The notes: generated from the sequence alone by a model not told the origin. Positions 23,731 through 31,768 are shown, counted from the first letter of the stretch. The stretch: 37,659 nucleotides of DNA from Gammaproteobacteria bacterium (GCA_026196575.1 JAPHSX010000061.1:1-37659); one strand, 5' to 3'. Numbers and translations are program-made.

Positions 23731-25407
23731 CTAGAATGCAGGCTGACTGCTTTCGAGCAACAGCGCCGTGCCGGTGATCGCCGTTTGTGACGGCGGGGTG
23801 TTGCCCTGCAGCCCATAGGTAGCGGCGATCCCCTCGGCGTTGCTACCGATAAACTGCATATCGACCCTTCCCACAAGGGCGTTCGAGGTGTCTTCTATCT
23901 TGATACCCAAATCCGTATTCAAGGCGTCGGTAATGCTCACACTGCCAAGGCTGGTGGCATTAAATGATGTTGTGCCAACGGTGCCCGAGAGGTAGACGCT
24001 ATCGACTGATTGAGCATCAAAGTTGACGTACATGTCGAAGGACTGCAGAGCACCGACATTGCCCGCCTGATCAGTCGGCATGGTACCGCCGGACAACATG
24101 TAACTAACGTATCCGCTGCGCGCCTGCACCACGGAGAGCGGCGTGATGTTGGGGGTATAGATATAGTGAAAACTACCGACAGCCTGTTCAGCTATCCCGT
24201 TCTCCAGCACTACAAAATCACCCTCCCAGCGACCCCAGTTGATCCCAATCGTGGCATCACCCCCGAGATCAACCAAAGAGGCGGTGCCAGCATCAAAAGT
24301 GCATGGATTACATTCAACATCATATACCGTGGCACTGACCGGGATATTTCCCGCCCCACCCACGGTATCAAGATAAACCTCATTGGGCGAGTAGTTGAAA
24401 ATAACCCCCCCTTCTGCCGCGATACCATCGACATTTGTACCGACAAAACCCATACCGACCATACTACCAATTGGCGCCAACGTAGCCGTGGTGGTGGTTG
24501 GCTCCTCGGGCAATGGTTCCGTGGGCAGCGGCTCTTCTGGTAGCGGCTCTTCTGGCAGCGGCTCCGTGGGCAAGGGCTCCTCGGGCAGCGGCTCTTCGAG
24601 CACGGTATCAGATATGGGCGTGATAACTGCATCCTCCTCCACGGTACCGATAGTGATTACAGTTGTCTCGTCAGAGAGCTGACTCTCGCTCACATCGGCT
24701 GCATCTGTGGTGCTACCATTGCCGGTCTCCTCATCCCCCGCGCCGTCAGCGGCCTGCCCATCCTCATCCTGCAGGGGGTAGAAGTCCGGAAGCCGCAACA
24801 GCGCACCGGCCTGCTCGGATGCGTTACGCACACGAAAATTTTGACTGGTGGAGAAGAGGCTGGCGCCGCCGTCATTTTCAACCACAATCGAGCCATGCTT
24901 GACACCGCCATAAAGCTGAACCTCGCCGGAGGGGAGGCGGTGCAAATAGGCGTGATAGGCGGTACCGCGAATCCCGATGGTGGCGACCGGGGTATTTACG
25001 CGGTAGTTCTCCGGATTCTTTTTGCCTATGGCGCCGGTAAGGGTGCGCATGCCGCCCTTGAGCAGTGAGTAGATGGCCCGCTCCCTGTCCGGCTCATTGG
25101 CGTCGAGTTGGTATTCATCCACACGAAACTGGCTCGACTCGGGGAGGCTTAACAGGCTGCCATCGCTAAAGCGGATCTGCGCGCGCCCCCCCTGCGCCAC
25201 GGTGATGGTATCGCCCTCAAGGATCTGACTACGCCGCTTCAGCACACGCATGGCGCCGCCGGCATCCTCTGCCGTAACCTCGCCGACCGCGAGCAGCACG
25301 ATACCGGCCGTGCCCTGAGCGGCCGACAGAGCACCAGGTACAACAAGAACGCCAAAAAGTAACAAGGCCGACAGTTTTGAGATAACTAATCTGAAATAGT
25401 GCTTCAT
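23731..25407 (-). CDS. FecR-domain protein with Pro-rich linker and Slam-type C-terminal barrel
   Basis: 558 residues from ATG 25407. A signal peptide (1-29, no lipobox) precedes a FecR domain at about 62-195: ILEGDTITVAQGGRAQIRF, SDGSLLSLPESS, then NYRVNTPVATIGIRGTAYHAY. An acidic spacer follows, then a proline-rich linker of EEPLP/TEPLP units (271-303). The C-terminal 250 residues are beta-rich with two related motifs, FVGTNVDGIAAEGG (321-334) and FIGSNAEGIAATYG (519-532). These resemble the G-x-N-A-E-x-hydrophobic-G-G motif of TbpB-like eight-stranded barrels that Slam proteins export. The gene is 13 bp downstream of a Slam-like barrel gene. FecR family members usually signal in trans-envelope regulation; here surface exposure or secretion is inferred, not shown. 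The C-terminal barrel call is tentative. Confidence 0.85.
   Translation of the reverse strand: MKHYFRLVISKLSALLLFGVLVVPGALSAAQGTAGIVLLAVGEVTAEDAGGAMRVLKRRSQILEGDTITVAQGGRAQIRFSDGSLLSLPESSQFRVDEYQLDANEPDRERAIYSLLKGGMRTLTGAIGKKNPENYRVNTPVATIGIRGTAYHAYLHRLPSGEVQLYGGVKHGSIVVENDGGASLFSTSQNFRVRNASEQAGALLRLPDFYPLQDEDGQAADGAGDEETGNGSTTDAADVSESQLSDETTVITIGTVEEDAVITPISDTVLEEPLPEEPLPTEPLPEEPLPEEPLPTEPLPEEPTTTTATLAPIGSMVGMGFVGTNVDGIAAEGGVIFNYSPNEVYLDTVGGAGNIPVSATVYDVECNPCTFDAGTASLVDLGGDATIGINWGRWEGDFVVLENGIAEQAVGSFHYIYTPNITPLSVVQARSGYVSYMLSGGTMPTDQAGNVGALQSFDMYVNFDAQSVDSVYLSGTVGTTSFNATSLGSVSITDALNTDLGIKIEDTSNALVGRVDMQFIGSNAEGIAATYGLQGNTPPSQTAITGTALLLESSQPAF
24499..24597 (-). repeat. Proline-rich 5-residue coding repeats in the FecR protein
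   Basis: Encodes about seven tandem EEPLP/TEPLP units as 15-bp near-identical DNA repeats, linking the FecR domain to the C-terminal domain. Such repeats can expand or contract by slippage, so linker length may vary between strains. Confidence 0.85.
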
Positions 25408-25420
25408 GAGACGGCCCCCG

Positions 25421-26758
25421 TCAGAACTCGTAACGCAGGCCGACACTGGCCTGGGTGCGGGTGTAGTTGAACATATCGATATTGGCATCGTTACGACTGT
25501 AGGTGACGCCACCCCTGAGCTGCCACTCCTTGCTCAGCAGGTGGGTGATCGATACATCCAGCGAACTCAGGAGCTCCTTGCGCCTGGGGAGAAGACCAGC
25601 AAGATAGTGTGTGCTGTAGTGGCTGTGCGTGGCGCCATATTTGAGACCCCAACCGGTAGCATCGCCCAACTGCCAGTTACCCGCAAGCTGCACGCCGTAG
25701 ATCGTGCGATCAGCCTGGGCGCGAGCCGCATCGCTATCACTCTCCGCTATCTCCCTGCCGGCGGAGAGTGACGCCACCCAGTTCATACCGTCCATTGCCC
25801 GCAGCAGCTGCACTCCCACGGTGTACTGTCGCGAGTCCTTGAGCGGTGCCTCCGGATAACTGAGATCCAGTGCCGTAAGGGTGACACCAAACTGCTGTTG
25901 CGCCCCCTGCAGCCAGGTGTTTTCAGCGGTGAGGCCAACAAGATTGCGACTGACCGTCTCATCCACACTGTATTGCTGCAGCAACAGCGCCAGTTGGCGC
26001 CGCTGGTTTTCACGCTGCCAGCGGCCGCCGCCCTGCAGCGTGGCAAGGGCGTTGTCATAGTGCCCCTCATTGGCGTGCCGGCGCCACGCACCGTCCACAC
26101 TGGCGAACAGCGAGGAGTGCTGCGTCAGCGGATGATTGACGCGCCCGCCGAGCAACAACGCAGTAAATGTGTCATCCGTCTCCAGCACACTGCTGTCGAG
26201 TGTCCACGGCAATGCACTGTCGGCAAGCGGGTCGGCGGGGCCCGCATTGATGTTGCTGTCACTGCCCGTCATCAGCTCGATATAGGCCTTGGCCGTGGTC
26301 TGGTAGCGACTCTCGCGCAGGCGAATGGCAGCCAGAAAGCGCTCGATATTGAGGGCGACCTTTGCGGGGGGGCGTGAGCGCAAGACCCGCTCAAATGCCT
26401 GGCGCGCACGGGCATCATCCCCTTGCAGGTAGTAGCCACGCGCCAGCTCCAGTCGCGCCCGATGGTGTTCGGGCTGCCGATAGACCACGCGCTCCAGGGC
26501 GAAGACGCCCTCATGCACCTCTCCGCTTTCGATGGCGGCGACACCATAATAGAAGTCGAAACTGACATCGCCCTCCAGCTGTTGGCGATAGCGGCTTGCC
26601 AGTGCATAGGCCTCTTGGTACTGACCCTCATCACTGAGACGTTGCAGCTCATCGAGCGGCTCCGCGGCGTATGCTGCCGGAGAGAGCGAGAGAAGAGAGA
26701 GCAACGCGAGCATGGCGCCGCAAAATCTGCCGTGTGACCGCACATCGCGTGAATCCAT
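25421..26758 (-). CDS. Slam/DUF560-type TPR and outer-membrane beta-barrel protein
   Basis: 445 residues. A signal peptide (1-32, ending SPAAYA) precedes TPR-like helices at about 35-145 (QYQEAYALASRY, HEGVFALERVVYRQPEHHRA, GDDARARQAFERVL). Residues 165-174, GSDSNINAGP, match the barrel-entry motif of DUF560 proteins. The rest alternates like a transmembrane barrel and ends YEF with a terminal phenylalanine, as outer-membrane proteins do. DUF560/Slam proteins move surface lipoproteins or secreted barrel proteins across the outer membrane. The next gene, FecR with a possible TbpB-like barrel, is its natural substrate candidate. The gene starts 55 bp after the cyclase stop, so one operon is likely. 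Confidence 0.82.
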   Translation of the reverse strand: MDSRDVRSHGRFCGAMLALLSLLSLSPAAYAAEPLDELQRLSDEGQYQEAYALASRYRQQLEGDVSFDFYYGVAAIESGEVHEGVFALERVVYRQPEHHRARLELARGYYLQGDDARARQAFERVLRSRPPAKVALNIERFLAAIRLRESRYQTTAKAYIELMTGSDSNINAGPADPLADSALPWTLDSSVLETDDTFTALLLGGRVNHPLTQHSSLFASVDGAWRRHANEGHYDNALATLQGGGRWQRENQRRQLALLLQQYSVDETVSRNLVGLTAENTWLQGAQQQFGVTLTALDLSYPEAPLKDSRQYTVGVQLLRAMDGMNWVASLSAGREIAESDSDAARAQADRTIYGVQLAGNWQLGDATGWGLKYGATHSHYSTHYLAGLLPRRKELLSSLDVSITHLLSKEWQLRGGVTYSRNDANIDMFNYTRTQASVGLRYEF

Positions 26759-26813
26759 CTTGACTACCGTCTCTTACGTTATTGTGAAATGAAAAAAGAT
26801 TAGCATAGCGCGG

Positions 26814-29051
26814 TTACGCTCCACCACCTTTTTGCCGGTGCTGATAGACCCCATCCCAGTCGCTGGCGGGAGGATGATCACGGTAGTGAGCGCAGCGCTG
26901 GGCGTAAAGCTGGTAGAGGGGGTGTGATGCCCGCCCCTCGAGCCGGCAAAAGATCGTGTGCGCCTCTTGCCACGCCATCCGGCGATAGGCCTGCAGCGCC
27001 AGGGCGTACTCCTCCAGCTGCTGATAGGCGACCTTTCCCGCGGGCTGCTCCAGATCCAGCGGCTCGTAGATACGCACCGCCTCGCGCTTCCCCTTCACCC
27101 TTACCCGGTCAATTTCACGACACGGGATGGCGCCCTGCAACTGCAGATAGGTCGCCTCACCGATCAGCATCGAGACGCCGTAAAATTTGGTGAGCGCCTC
27201 CAGCCGCGAACCCTGATTGACCGCGTCCCCCAGCACAGTATAGGCACGACGGTATTCGGAGCCCATGTCACCGACGTTCATCGGCCCGCTATTGATGCCG
27301 ATGCCGATATGCAGTGCGGGCAACCCCTCCTGCTGGAATTGTTGATCCAGTTGCACGGCCTGACGCAACATCTCAAGCCCTGCCTGTACTGCGTGGCGCG
27401 CATGCTGTTCGTTGTGCATCGGCGCCCCCCAGAAGGCCATGATCATGTCGCCGACATATTTGTCTATGGTGCCGTGCTGCTCAAAGATAATACGCGTCAT
27501 GGGGGAGAAGAAGCGGTTGAGGAGCTGCTTGAGTTGTCCGGCAGGGAGTGTTTCGGAGATGGCGGTAAAGTTGCGGATATCGGAGAACATGACAGTCATC
27601 TCCCGCAACTCACCCTCGAAGCCATATGAGGCCTCCGGGTGATCGCTCATCTCCTGCACCAGTTGGGGCGGTATGTATTGACCAAACATACCCTTGAGCT
27701 CCCGTCTGGCGCGCGCCTCGTGCAAAAAACCGTAGGCGAGATTGAAGGTGGAGACGGTAAACAGCATCAGCAGCGGAAGCGCCATCTCAAGGATAAAATG
27801 CATCTGCTGCCAGATCAGAAAATTAAACGTGATAAGGGCGAACGAGAGAAACAGGCTGCCCAGTATCAGCCGCAGCGGGGTAAGCAGCGGCTGCAACAAG
27901 GCGATGAGCAGACCCAGTGCCAGGGTGGCGATAAATTCGACACCGTTGGCCCATTCGGGCCGCGAGGCAAAGCGCTGATCCAGGGCGCCGGCGATAAGGT
28001 TGGCATGAACCTCCACCCCGGGATAGATCGATTGCACCGGGGTGCTGCGAAGATCGAACAGCCCGTGCGCGGTGGTACCAATAAGGGCGATAGCGCCCTC
28101 GAGTCGTTCATTATCGGCGCGTGCATTAAGCACATCGGTGGCAGAGATATAGGAAAAACTCCCCCAGCCTCCCCGATAGGGCACGACGGCACGCGCCGCG
28201 CTGTCGGTGGGAATCGTAAGCTGGCCTATGGTAATGCCCTCGATCACCTGACGCTCACCGATCAGTGCCGTATGCACCTCGATCTCATCGACAAGCTGAA
28301 ACAGACGCAGGATCTCCACGGAGAGCGAGGGATAGATATGATCACCGATACGAGCCAGCATCGGTGCCCGGCGGATGATGCCATCGCGGTCGGTGAGCAA
28401 CGAGAAAAAACCGCCGTAGGGGGTGGCCTGCTGCAACGAGGGAATGTTGGCGGTAAAGTTGGTGGCCGTGTTAGTGAGCGCCTGGCGTGCCGCATCGAGA
28501 TTTTTTATTGGCGGCGGCGCAGGCAACAAGCCGACCGGGGTGTCTTCGCGAAAATCGTAAACATAACCGAGGACGACGTCACGCCCGCGAAGCGCATCGG
28601 CAAAACGCAAATTATTGTCAAAGCGATCAAGCCGCTGCTGTAGCGACCGGATGAGGGTGCGCTGCTCCTCTGTTGCCGGCTCCCGGCGCAACACCTCGAT
28701 AATATTTTCAGCGCTATTGCGCTCGGCCTCGGGAAAGACGATGTCAAAACCGATAATCGCCACGCCCTGTGCAGCAAGCCTATCGACAAGCTGGGCGATA
28801 ATATGGCGCGGCCATGGCCAGTGGCCAACCTCTTGCAGACTTTTTTCGTCGATATCGATAATGACAATGCGCCTATCCACCGTTGGCTCGGGCAAAGAGA
28901 GATTGAGGCGCAGATCATAGGCTAACGCCTCCAGCCGTTTCAGCGGAACCCGCAGCGTGTCGGGGGCCGCGAATTGCCACCAGATAAAAAACGCCACAAT
29001 AGCGCCGCCAATGGCGAGTGGCCGTTTACGCGAGGAGAGTGCCGCGAGCAT
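26814..29051 (-). CDS. CHASE2-domain adenylate cyclase
   Basis: 745 residues. An N-terminal anchor (13-28) leads into an extracytoplasmic CHASE2 sensor (about 30-355) with VIIDIDEKSL, GHWPWPR and GFDIVFPE. Three helices at about 370-440 and a linker (GMFGQYIPPQLVQEM) connect to a class III cyclase. Metal-binding Asp491 (MFSDIRNF) and Asp535 (DKYVGDM), base-selecting Lys531 and Thr605 (AYTVLGDAVN), and transition-state Asn612/Arg616 (VNQGSRLE) are present. The Lys/Thr pair points to ATP, not GTP, so cAMP is the expected product. The first gene of a minus-strand operon with the Slam-like and FecR genes. The CHASE2 ligand is unknown. Confidence 0.93.
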   Translation of the reverse strand: MLAALSSRKRPLAIGGAIVAFFIWWQFAAPDTLRVPLKRLEALAYDLRLNLSLPEPTVDRRIVIIDIDEKSLQEVGHWPWPRHIIAQLVDRLAAQGVAIIGFDIVFPEAERNSAENIIEVLRREPATEEQRTLIRSLQQRLDRFDNNLRFADALRGRDVVLGYVYDFREDTPVGLLPAPPPIKNLDAARQALTNTATNFTANIPSLQQATPYGGFFSLLTDRDGIIRRAPMLARIGDHIYPSLSVEILRLFQLVDEIEVHTALIGERQVIEGITIGQLTIPTDSAARAVVPYRGGWGSFSYISATDVLNARADNERLEGAIALIGTTAHGLFDLRSTPVQSIYPGVEVHANLIAGALDQRFASRPEWANGVEFIATLALGLLIALLQPLLTPLRLILGSLFLSFALITFNFLIWQQMHFILEMALPLLMLFTVSTFNLAYGFLHEARARRELKGMFGQYIPPQLVQEMSDHPEASYGFEGELREMTVMFSDIRNFTAISETLPAGQLKQLLNRFFSPMTRIIFEQHGTIDKYVGDMIMAFWGAPMHNEQHARHAVQAGLEMLRQAVQLDQQFQQEGLPALHIGIGINSGPMNVGDMGSEYRRAYTVLGDAVNQGSRLEALTKFYGVSMLIGEATYLQLQGAIPCREIDRVRVKGKREAVRIYEPLDLEQPAGKVAYQQLEEYALALQAYRRMAWQEAHTIFCRLEGRASHPLYQLYAQRCAHYRDHPPASDWDGVYQHRQKGGGA

Positions 29052-29305
29052 CCCGACCCCTCAGCCGCACCGCACGGCTAACGGAGATACCGGCATGGGG
29101 GTTATACGGTAGTGGTACGGCATGGGCATGGCGGCGGCACTGATGGTGGACAGGCTGAAGATGATAGGTAGTCGCACAGACTGATGCAACGTGTCCCTGG
29201 GCCATATGTGCCGCCTGCTGCTGGGCAAGGAGCAGTGCGCGACAATGGACAGCCCCACCCCACCCTGCGTATTCTTGCGGTGACACCACGCAACAAGGAA
29301 CAGAC

Positions 29306-29512
29306 ATGGCACGGCGTATCTCGATTAAAGAGGAGTACCTGGCGCACAGCGACGAGACCACGCTGCGCACGGTACTGGAGGCACTGAGCAGGGAGTTTCT
29401 GCTGATCCCGCTAGAGGATTACTACATCGAGATCAACGACATGGACGATGCGGCGGTACGGCGCGCGCTGGATGAATTCAGGCGCGATATCGAATTGAAC
29501 ACACGGCGTTAA
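29306..29512 (+). CDS. Small acidic hypothetical protein
   Basis: 68 residues, no signal or membrane helix, with alternating charged residues (DDAAVRRALDEFRRDIEL). ATG 29306 follows CAAGGAAC. It lies 19 bases before djlA in the same orientation and so may share its transcript. The preceding 254-bp gap to the divergent cyclase should hold both promoters; no clear boxes were found. Function unknown. Confidence 0.6.
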   Translation: MARRISIKEEYLAHSDETTLRTVLEALSREFLLIPLEDYYIEINDMDDAAVRRALDEFRRDIELNTRR

Positions 29513-29531
29513 CCCGAAAGACGGTACTCTG

Positions 29532-30326
29532 ATGAGTTGGTGGGGCAAAATATTGGGCGGAACCTTCGGCTTCATCATGGGCGGCCCTCTGGGGGCGGTG
29601 TTGGGGGCGGCGCTGGGCCACAACTTTGACAAGGGGCTGGGGCGCTTCGCCGAGGGGGCTTCGCCCGGCGGTCAGGCCCGCACCCAGCTCGCCTTCTTCG
29701 CCGCCACCTTCTCGGTGATGGGGCGCCTAGCCAAGGCCGACGGCCGGGTCAGTGAGGATGAGATCGCCTTTGCCAAGGCGGTGATGGCGCAAATGCAGTT
29801 CAATGCACAGCAGCGCAAACTCGCCATCGATCTCTTCACCCAGGGGCGGCAAGCCGATTTCGATCTGGACGGGGTGTTGCGCCAGTTTCGCGCCGAGTGT
29901 CACCGCCGCCACACCCTGATGCAGATGTTTCTCGAAATCCAGCTGCAGGCCGCCTACGCCGATGGCGCGCTGCACCCAGCCGAGCGCGAACTGTTGCTGC
30001 ACGTCTTTGCCGAGCTGGGCTTCAGCCACCACGAGTTTGACCATCTGGATGCACTGGTGCGCAACGCCCGCGCCAACGGCGGTTACGCCCCGCGCGGCGC
30101 GACACCGGCACCCACACTGGCGGAGGATTACGCCGTGCTCGACGTGGCCAAAGCGGCCAGCGACGCCGAGGTAAAGAGGGCCTACCGCCGCCTGATGAGC
30201 CAGCACCACCCCGACAAGCTGGTGGCCAAGGGGCTGCCGGAGGAGATGGTCAAACTGGCCAACGAAAAGACCTCGCAAATCCGCAAGGCCTACGAACGCA
30301 TCAAGGCCGCGCGCGCAATGCGCTGA
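29532..30326 (+). CDS. djlA: Co-chaperone DjlA
   Basis: 264 residues. A short N-terminal membrane segment rich in glycine (GKILGGTFGFIMGGPLGAVLGAALGH, split here as GGTFGFIMGGPL and GAVLGAALGH) precedes a TerB-like helical domain (FAATFSVMGRLAKADGRVSEDE). The C-terminal J domain has YAVLDVAKAASDAEVKRAYR and the essential HPD in QHHPDKLVAKG. DjlA recruits DnaK at the inner membrane and modulates envelope signalling. Length and layout match the family. Confidence 0.95.
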   Translation: MSWWGKILGGTFGFIMGGPLGAVLGAALGHNFDKGLGRFAEGASPGGQARTQLAFFAATFSVMGRLAKADGRVSEDEIAFAKAVMAQMQFNAQQRKLAIDLFTQGRQADFDLDGVLRQFRAECHRRHTLMQMFLEIQLQAAYADGALHPAERELLLHVFAELGFSHHEFDHLDALVRNARANGGYAPRGATPAPTLAEDYAVLDVAKAASDAEVKRAYRRLMSQHHPDKLVAKGLPEEMVKLANEKTSQIRKAYERIKAARAMR

Positions 30327-30331
30327 CAGCG

Positions 30332-30350
30332 CCGTTGAACGTATCAACGG
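30332..30350 (+). terminator. Possible terminator after djlA
   Basis: CCGTTGA, five-base loop, TCAACGG is a perfect 7-bp stem six bases after the djlA stop. The following TCTGTCGGATTTATTT has only a weak T run, so function is uncertain. Confidence 0.4.
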
Positions 30351-30388
30351 TCTGTCGGATTTATTTACACGGAGTTTCCACGACCATC

Positions 30389-30501
30389 ATGAACCAGCAC
30401 CCCGCCAGCCCCATCCCCGAGCAGCGCCTTAACGACTTCATCACACGCTGGCAAAAGGTCGGCGCCAGCGAGCGCGCCAACTACCAGCTCTTCCTTACCA
30501 G
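30389..30501 (+). pseudogene. N-terminal remnant of a type II DNA methyltransferase gene
   Basis: The ATG at 30389 encodes about 37 residues ending FITRWQKVG and SERANYQLFL. That is the beginning of the large class I DNA methyltransferases of restriction-modification systems, whose members go on for 900 or more residues (typically ...ERANYQLFLxELCDLL). Here homology stops at about 30501, and the sequence passes through a palindromic element (30518-30600) and then an integron cassette. The rest of the gene is absent from the window. Family identity rests on recalled N-terminal sequence and is inference. Confidence 0.6.
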
Positions 30502-30517
30502 TAATGGAGGTACCGAT

Positions 30518-30600
30518 AACGGGGTCCGGTCTCGCATCATGACATCAAGTCTAAAAGAAACTTCGGATGGAGATACTACAACGCGAGACCCGACCCCGTT
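30518..30600. repeat. MITE-like palindromic element, diverged copy
   Basis: AACGGGGTCCGGTCTCGC and its near-perfect inverted copy GCGAGACCCGACCCCGTT (one mismatch) enclose about 47 bases. The inner right end (TACTACAACGCGAGACC) matches the right end of the elements at 36627 and 37547 (TGCTACAATGCGAGACC). It lies between the methyltransferase remnant and the integron cassette, ending six bases before the cassette start. Confidence 0.7.
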
Positions 30601-30606
30601 TCTCCG

Positions 30607-31184
30607 TTGGATTCAGAAAAGATGATTCAAGCATTGGTAATTTTGTTGGTCATGGCGTCCAGTGCTTCGGCGGAGCAGTCGCTGGATGAACTGGAGCAAA
30701 TTGATATAACGATACATGCTGCTCCGAACTACCCGGGACGAATCAATCCACTCCAAATCACAACGAAGGGCGAGTTAACGGAATGGGCGAAACCACTTGC
30801 TTACGAAGAAACTGATGTCGGGAAGGGGGTTACGTCGTTTATTGTGAAGTGGCCGGAAGCGACAGTAAGCGGCTTTTTCCCCTCGTCACACTGCTGTACT
30901 GAGGTATTATTCGGTGAATTTGTTACTAACTCTAAGAAGTGGAGCTTCTTTGGGAAGATCAGGATTGGCGACACAGCCGATAAAGCCCTTTCAGACCTTG
31001 CGCCTATAGCAAAGCGTGATAAGGACAAGATGAAATACTGTGGACTCAATGAGTGTGCGGTATTTACCATTAAGAATGGTCGTATCAGTGAAGTGTCACT
31101 GCTGCTTTATACCGACTGAATCCAACACGCGCTTCACCGGACGGAAATTACGCTGCGCCCCATTCCAGCTGGTGAGCTTGTCCG
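30607..31184 (+). mobile_element. Integron gene cassette, complete, no integrase in the window
   Basis: The cassette begins at the cleavage point G|TTGGAT (30606-30612) and ends at G|TTGGAC (31184-31190), the R' box of its attC. The attC R'' box, ATCCAAC (31120-31126), is exactly complementary to the start box GTTGGAT, as expected when both derive from one attC of the circular cassette. It carries one ORF that fills nearly its whole length, the usual cassette organisation. About 578 bp long. No intI gene or attI was found, so this would be a cassette outside an integron (CALIN or secondary-site insertion). Confidence 0.72.
30622..31119 (+). CDS. Cassette-encoded secreted hypothetical protein
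   Basis: 165 residues from ATG 30622, with a GAAAAG weak ribosome site; an in-frame TTG at 30607 is within the cassette boundary. Signal peptide MIQALVILLVMASSASA is cut before EQSL. The mature part has VTSFIVKWPEATVSGFFPSSHCC, split as VTSFIVKWPEAT and GFFPSSHCCTEV, then GKIRIGDTADKALSDLAP and KYCGLNECAVFTIKNGRISEVSLLLY. Cysteines at CC and CGLNEC may form periplasmic disulfides. I recognise no family. GC content is lower than that of the flanking djlA, fitting acquisition. Confidence 0.72.
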   Translation: MIQALVILLVMASSASAEQSLDELEQIDITIHAAPNYPGRINPLQITTKGELTEWAKPLAYEETDVGKGVTSFIVKWPEATVSGFFPSSHCCTEVLFGEFVTNSKKWSFFGKIRIGDTADKALSDLAPIAKRDKDKMKYCGLNECAVFTIKNGRISEVSLLLYTD

Positions 31185-31190
31185 TTGGAC
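31120..31190 (+). other. attC recombination site of the cassette
   Basis: R'' ATCCAAC (31120-31126), L'' GCTTCACC (31131-31138), central region, L' GGTGAGC (31171-31177), R' GTTGGAC (31184-31190). L'' and L' pair with one extra T bulged on the L'' side, a feature of attC sites used for strand choice. R'' follows the RYYYAAC and R' the GTTRRRY consensus. Size (71 bp) is typical. It begins directly after the cassette gene stop. Confidence 0.75.
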
Positions 31191-31258
31191 AACGGATTAA
31201 GCCCGATCTGTTATGTTTATAAGTCCAACTTCTCTAAATAGCGACAAGGAGAGTAAGA

Positions 31259-31768
31259 ATGGAAATTAATGTTCTACCTAAATACGATATGAGTGACAAT
31301 CCCACAAACTGTTGCCCACGATTTAAACCAGAAGGATGGGATGAACAAGAACTTCACTTTAAAAACAAACTGTTTGTCAAAGCAAAAACCAGGAGCATTT
31401 TCCATATCCCTATTAATATGGGATCAGTTTTTCCGAAAACATTTAGCGCCATAGAAAATGTAAAAGCAAAAGATGAAAATGATTTTATTGTTTTATCTTA
31501 TGATCCATCCGCATGGACTGGAGAGCATTATTTTTCAGTAAGTAAAGATGTTCCAGGTCAGGAAATGGTTCATATGACGGGGGGTTATTTGACAAAGGTT
31601 TTTGAGGGGCCATATAAAAACGCACCCAAATGGGAAAAAGAAATAAAAGCATTTGTAGAGGGCAAAGGGAAGCATGTAAAGAAAACATATTTTTTCTACA
31701 CTACATGTCCGAAATGCGCAAAATATTACGGAAAAAATTATATGGTGGCTGTGTCAGAGGTTGAATAA
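31259..31768 (+). CDS. AT-rich hypothetical protein with C-terminal CPKC motif
   Basis: 169 residues, ATG 31259 five bases after AAGGAGAG. Markedly AT-rich relative to neighbours. An NCCPRFKPEGWDEQEL start, FHIPINMGSVF, VSKDVPGQEMVHMTGGYLTK and FFYTTCPKCAKYYGKNYMV, split here at length, match a small-protein family seen in diverse bacteria and archaea and often given the vague label hydrolase. Possibly a GyrI-like ligand-binding fold. It lies just behind the attC, so it may be a second cassette, but no attC follows it. Confidence 0.7.
   Translation: MEINVLPKYDMSDNPTNCCPRFKPEGWDEQELHFKNKLFVKAKTRSIFHIPINMGSVFPKTFSAIENVKAKDENDFIVLSYDPSAWTGEHYFSVSKDVPGQEMVHMTGGYLTKVFEGPYKNAPKWEKEIKAFVEGKGKHVKKTYFFYTTCPKCAKYYGKNYMVAVSEVE

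Noticed and set aside
29061-29370. Overlapping minus ORFs upstream of the cyclase
   Set aside because: Several frames of similar length overlap in a GC-rich intergenic region; none has coding character.
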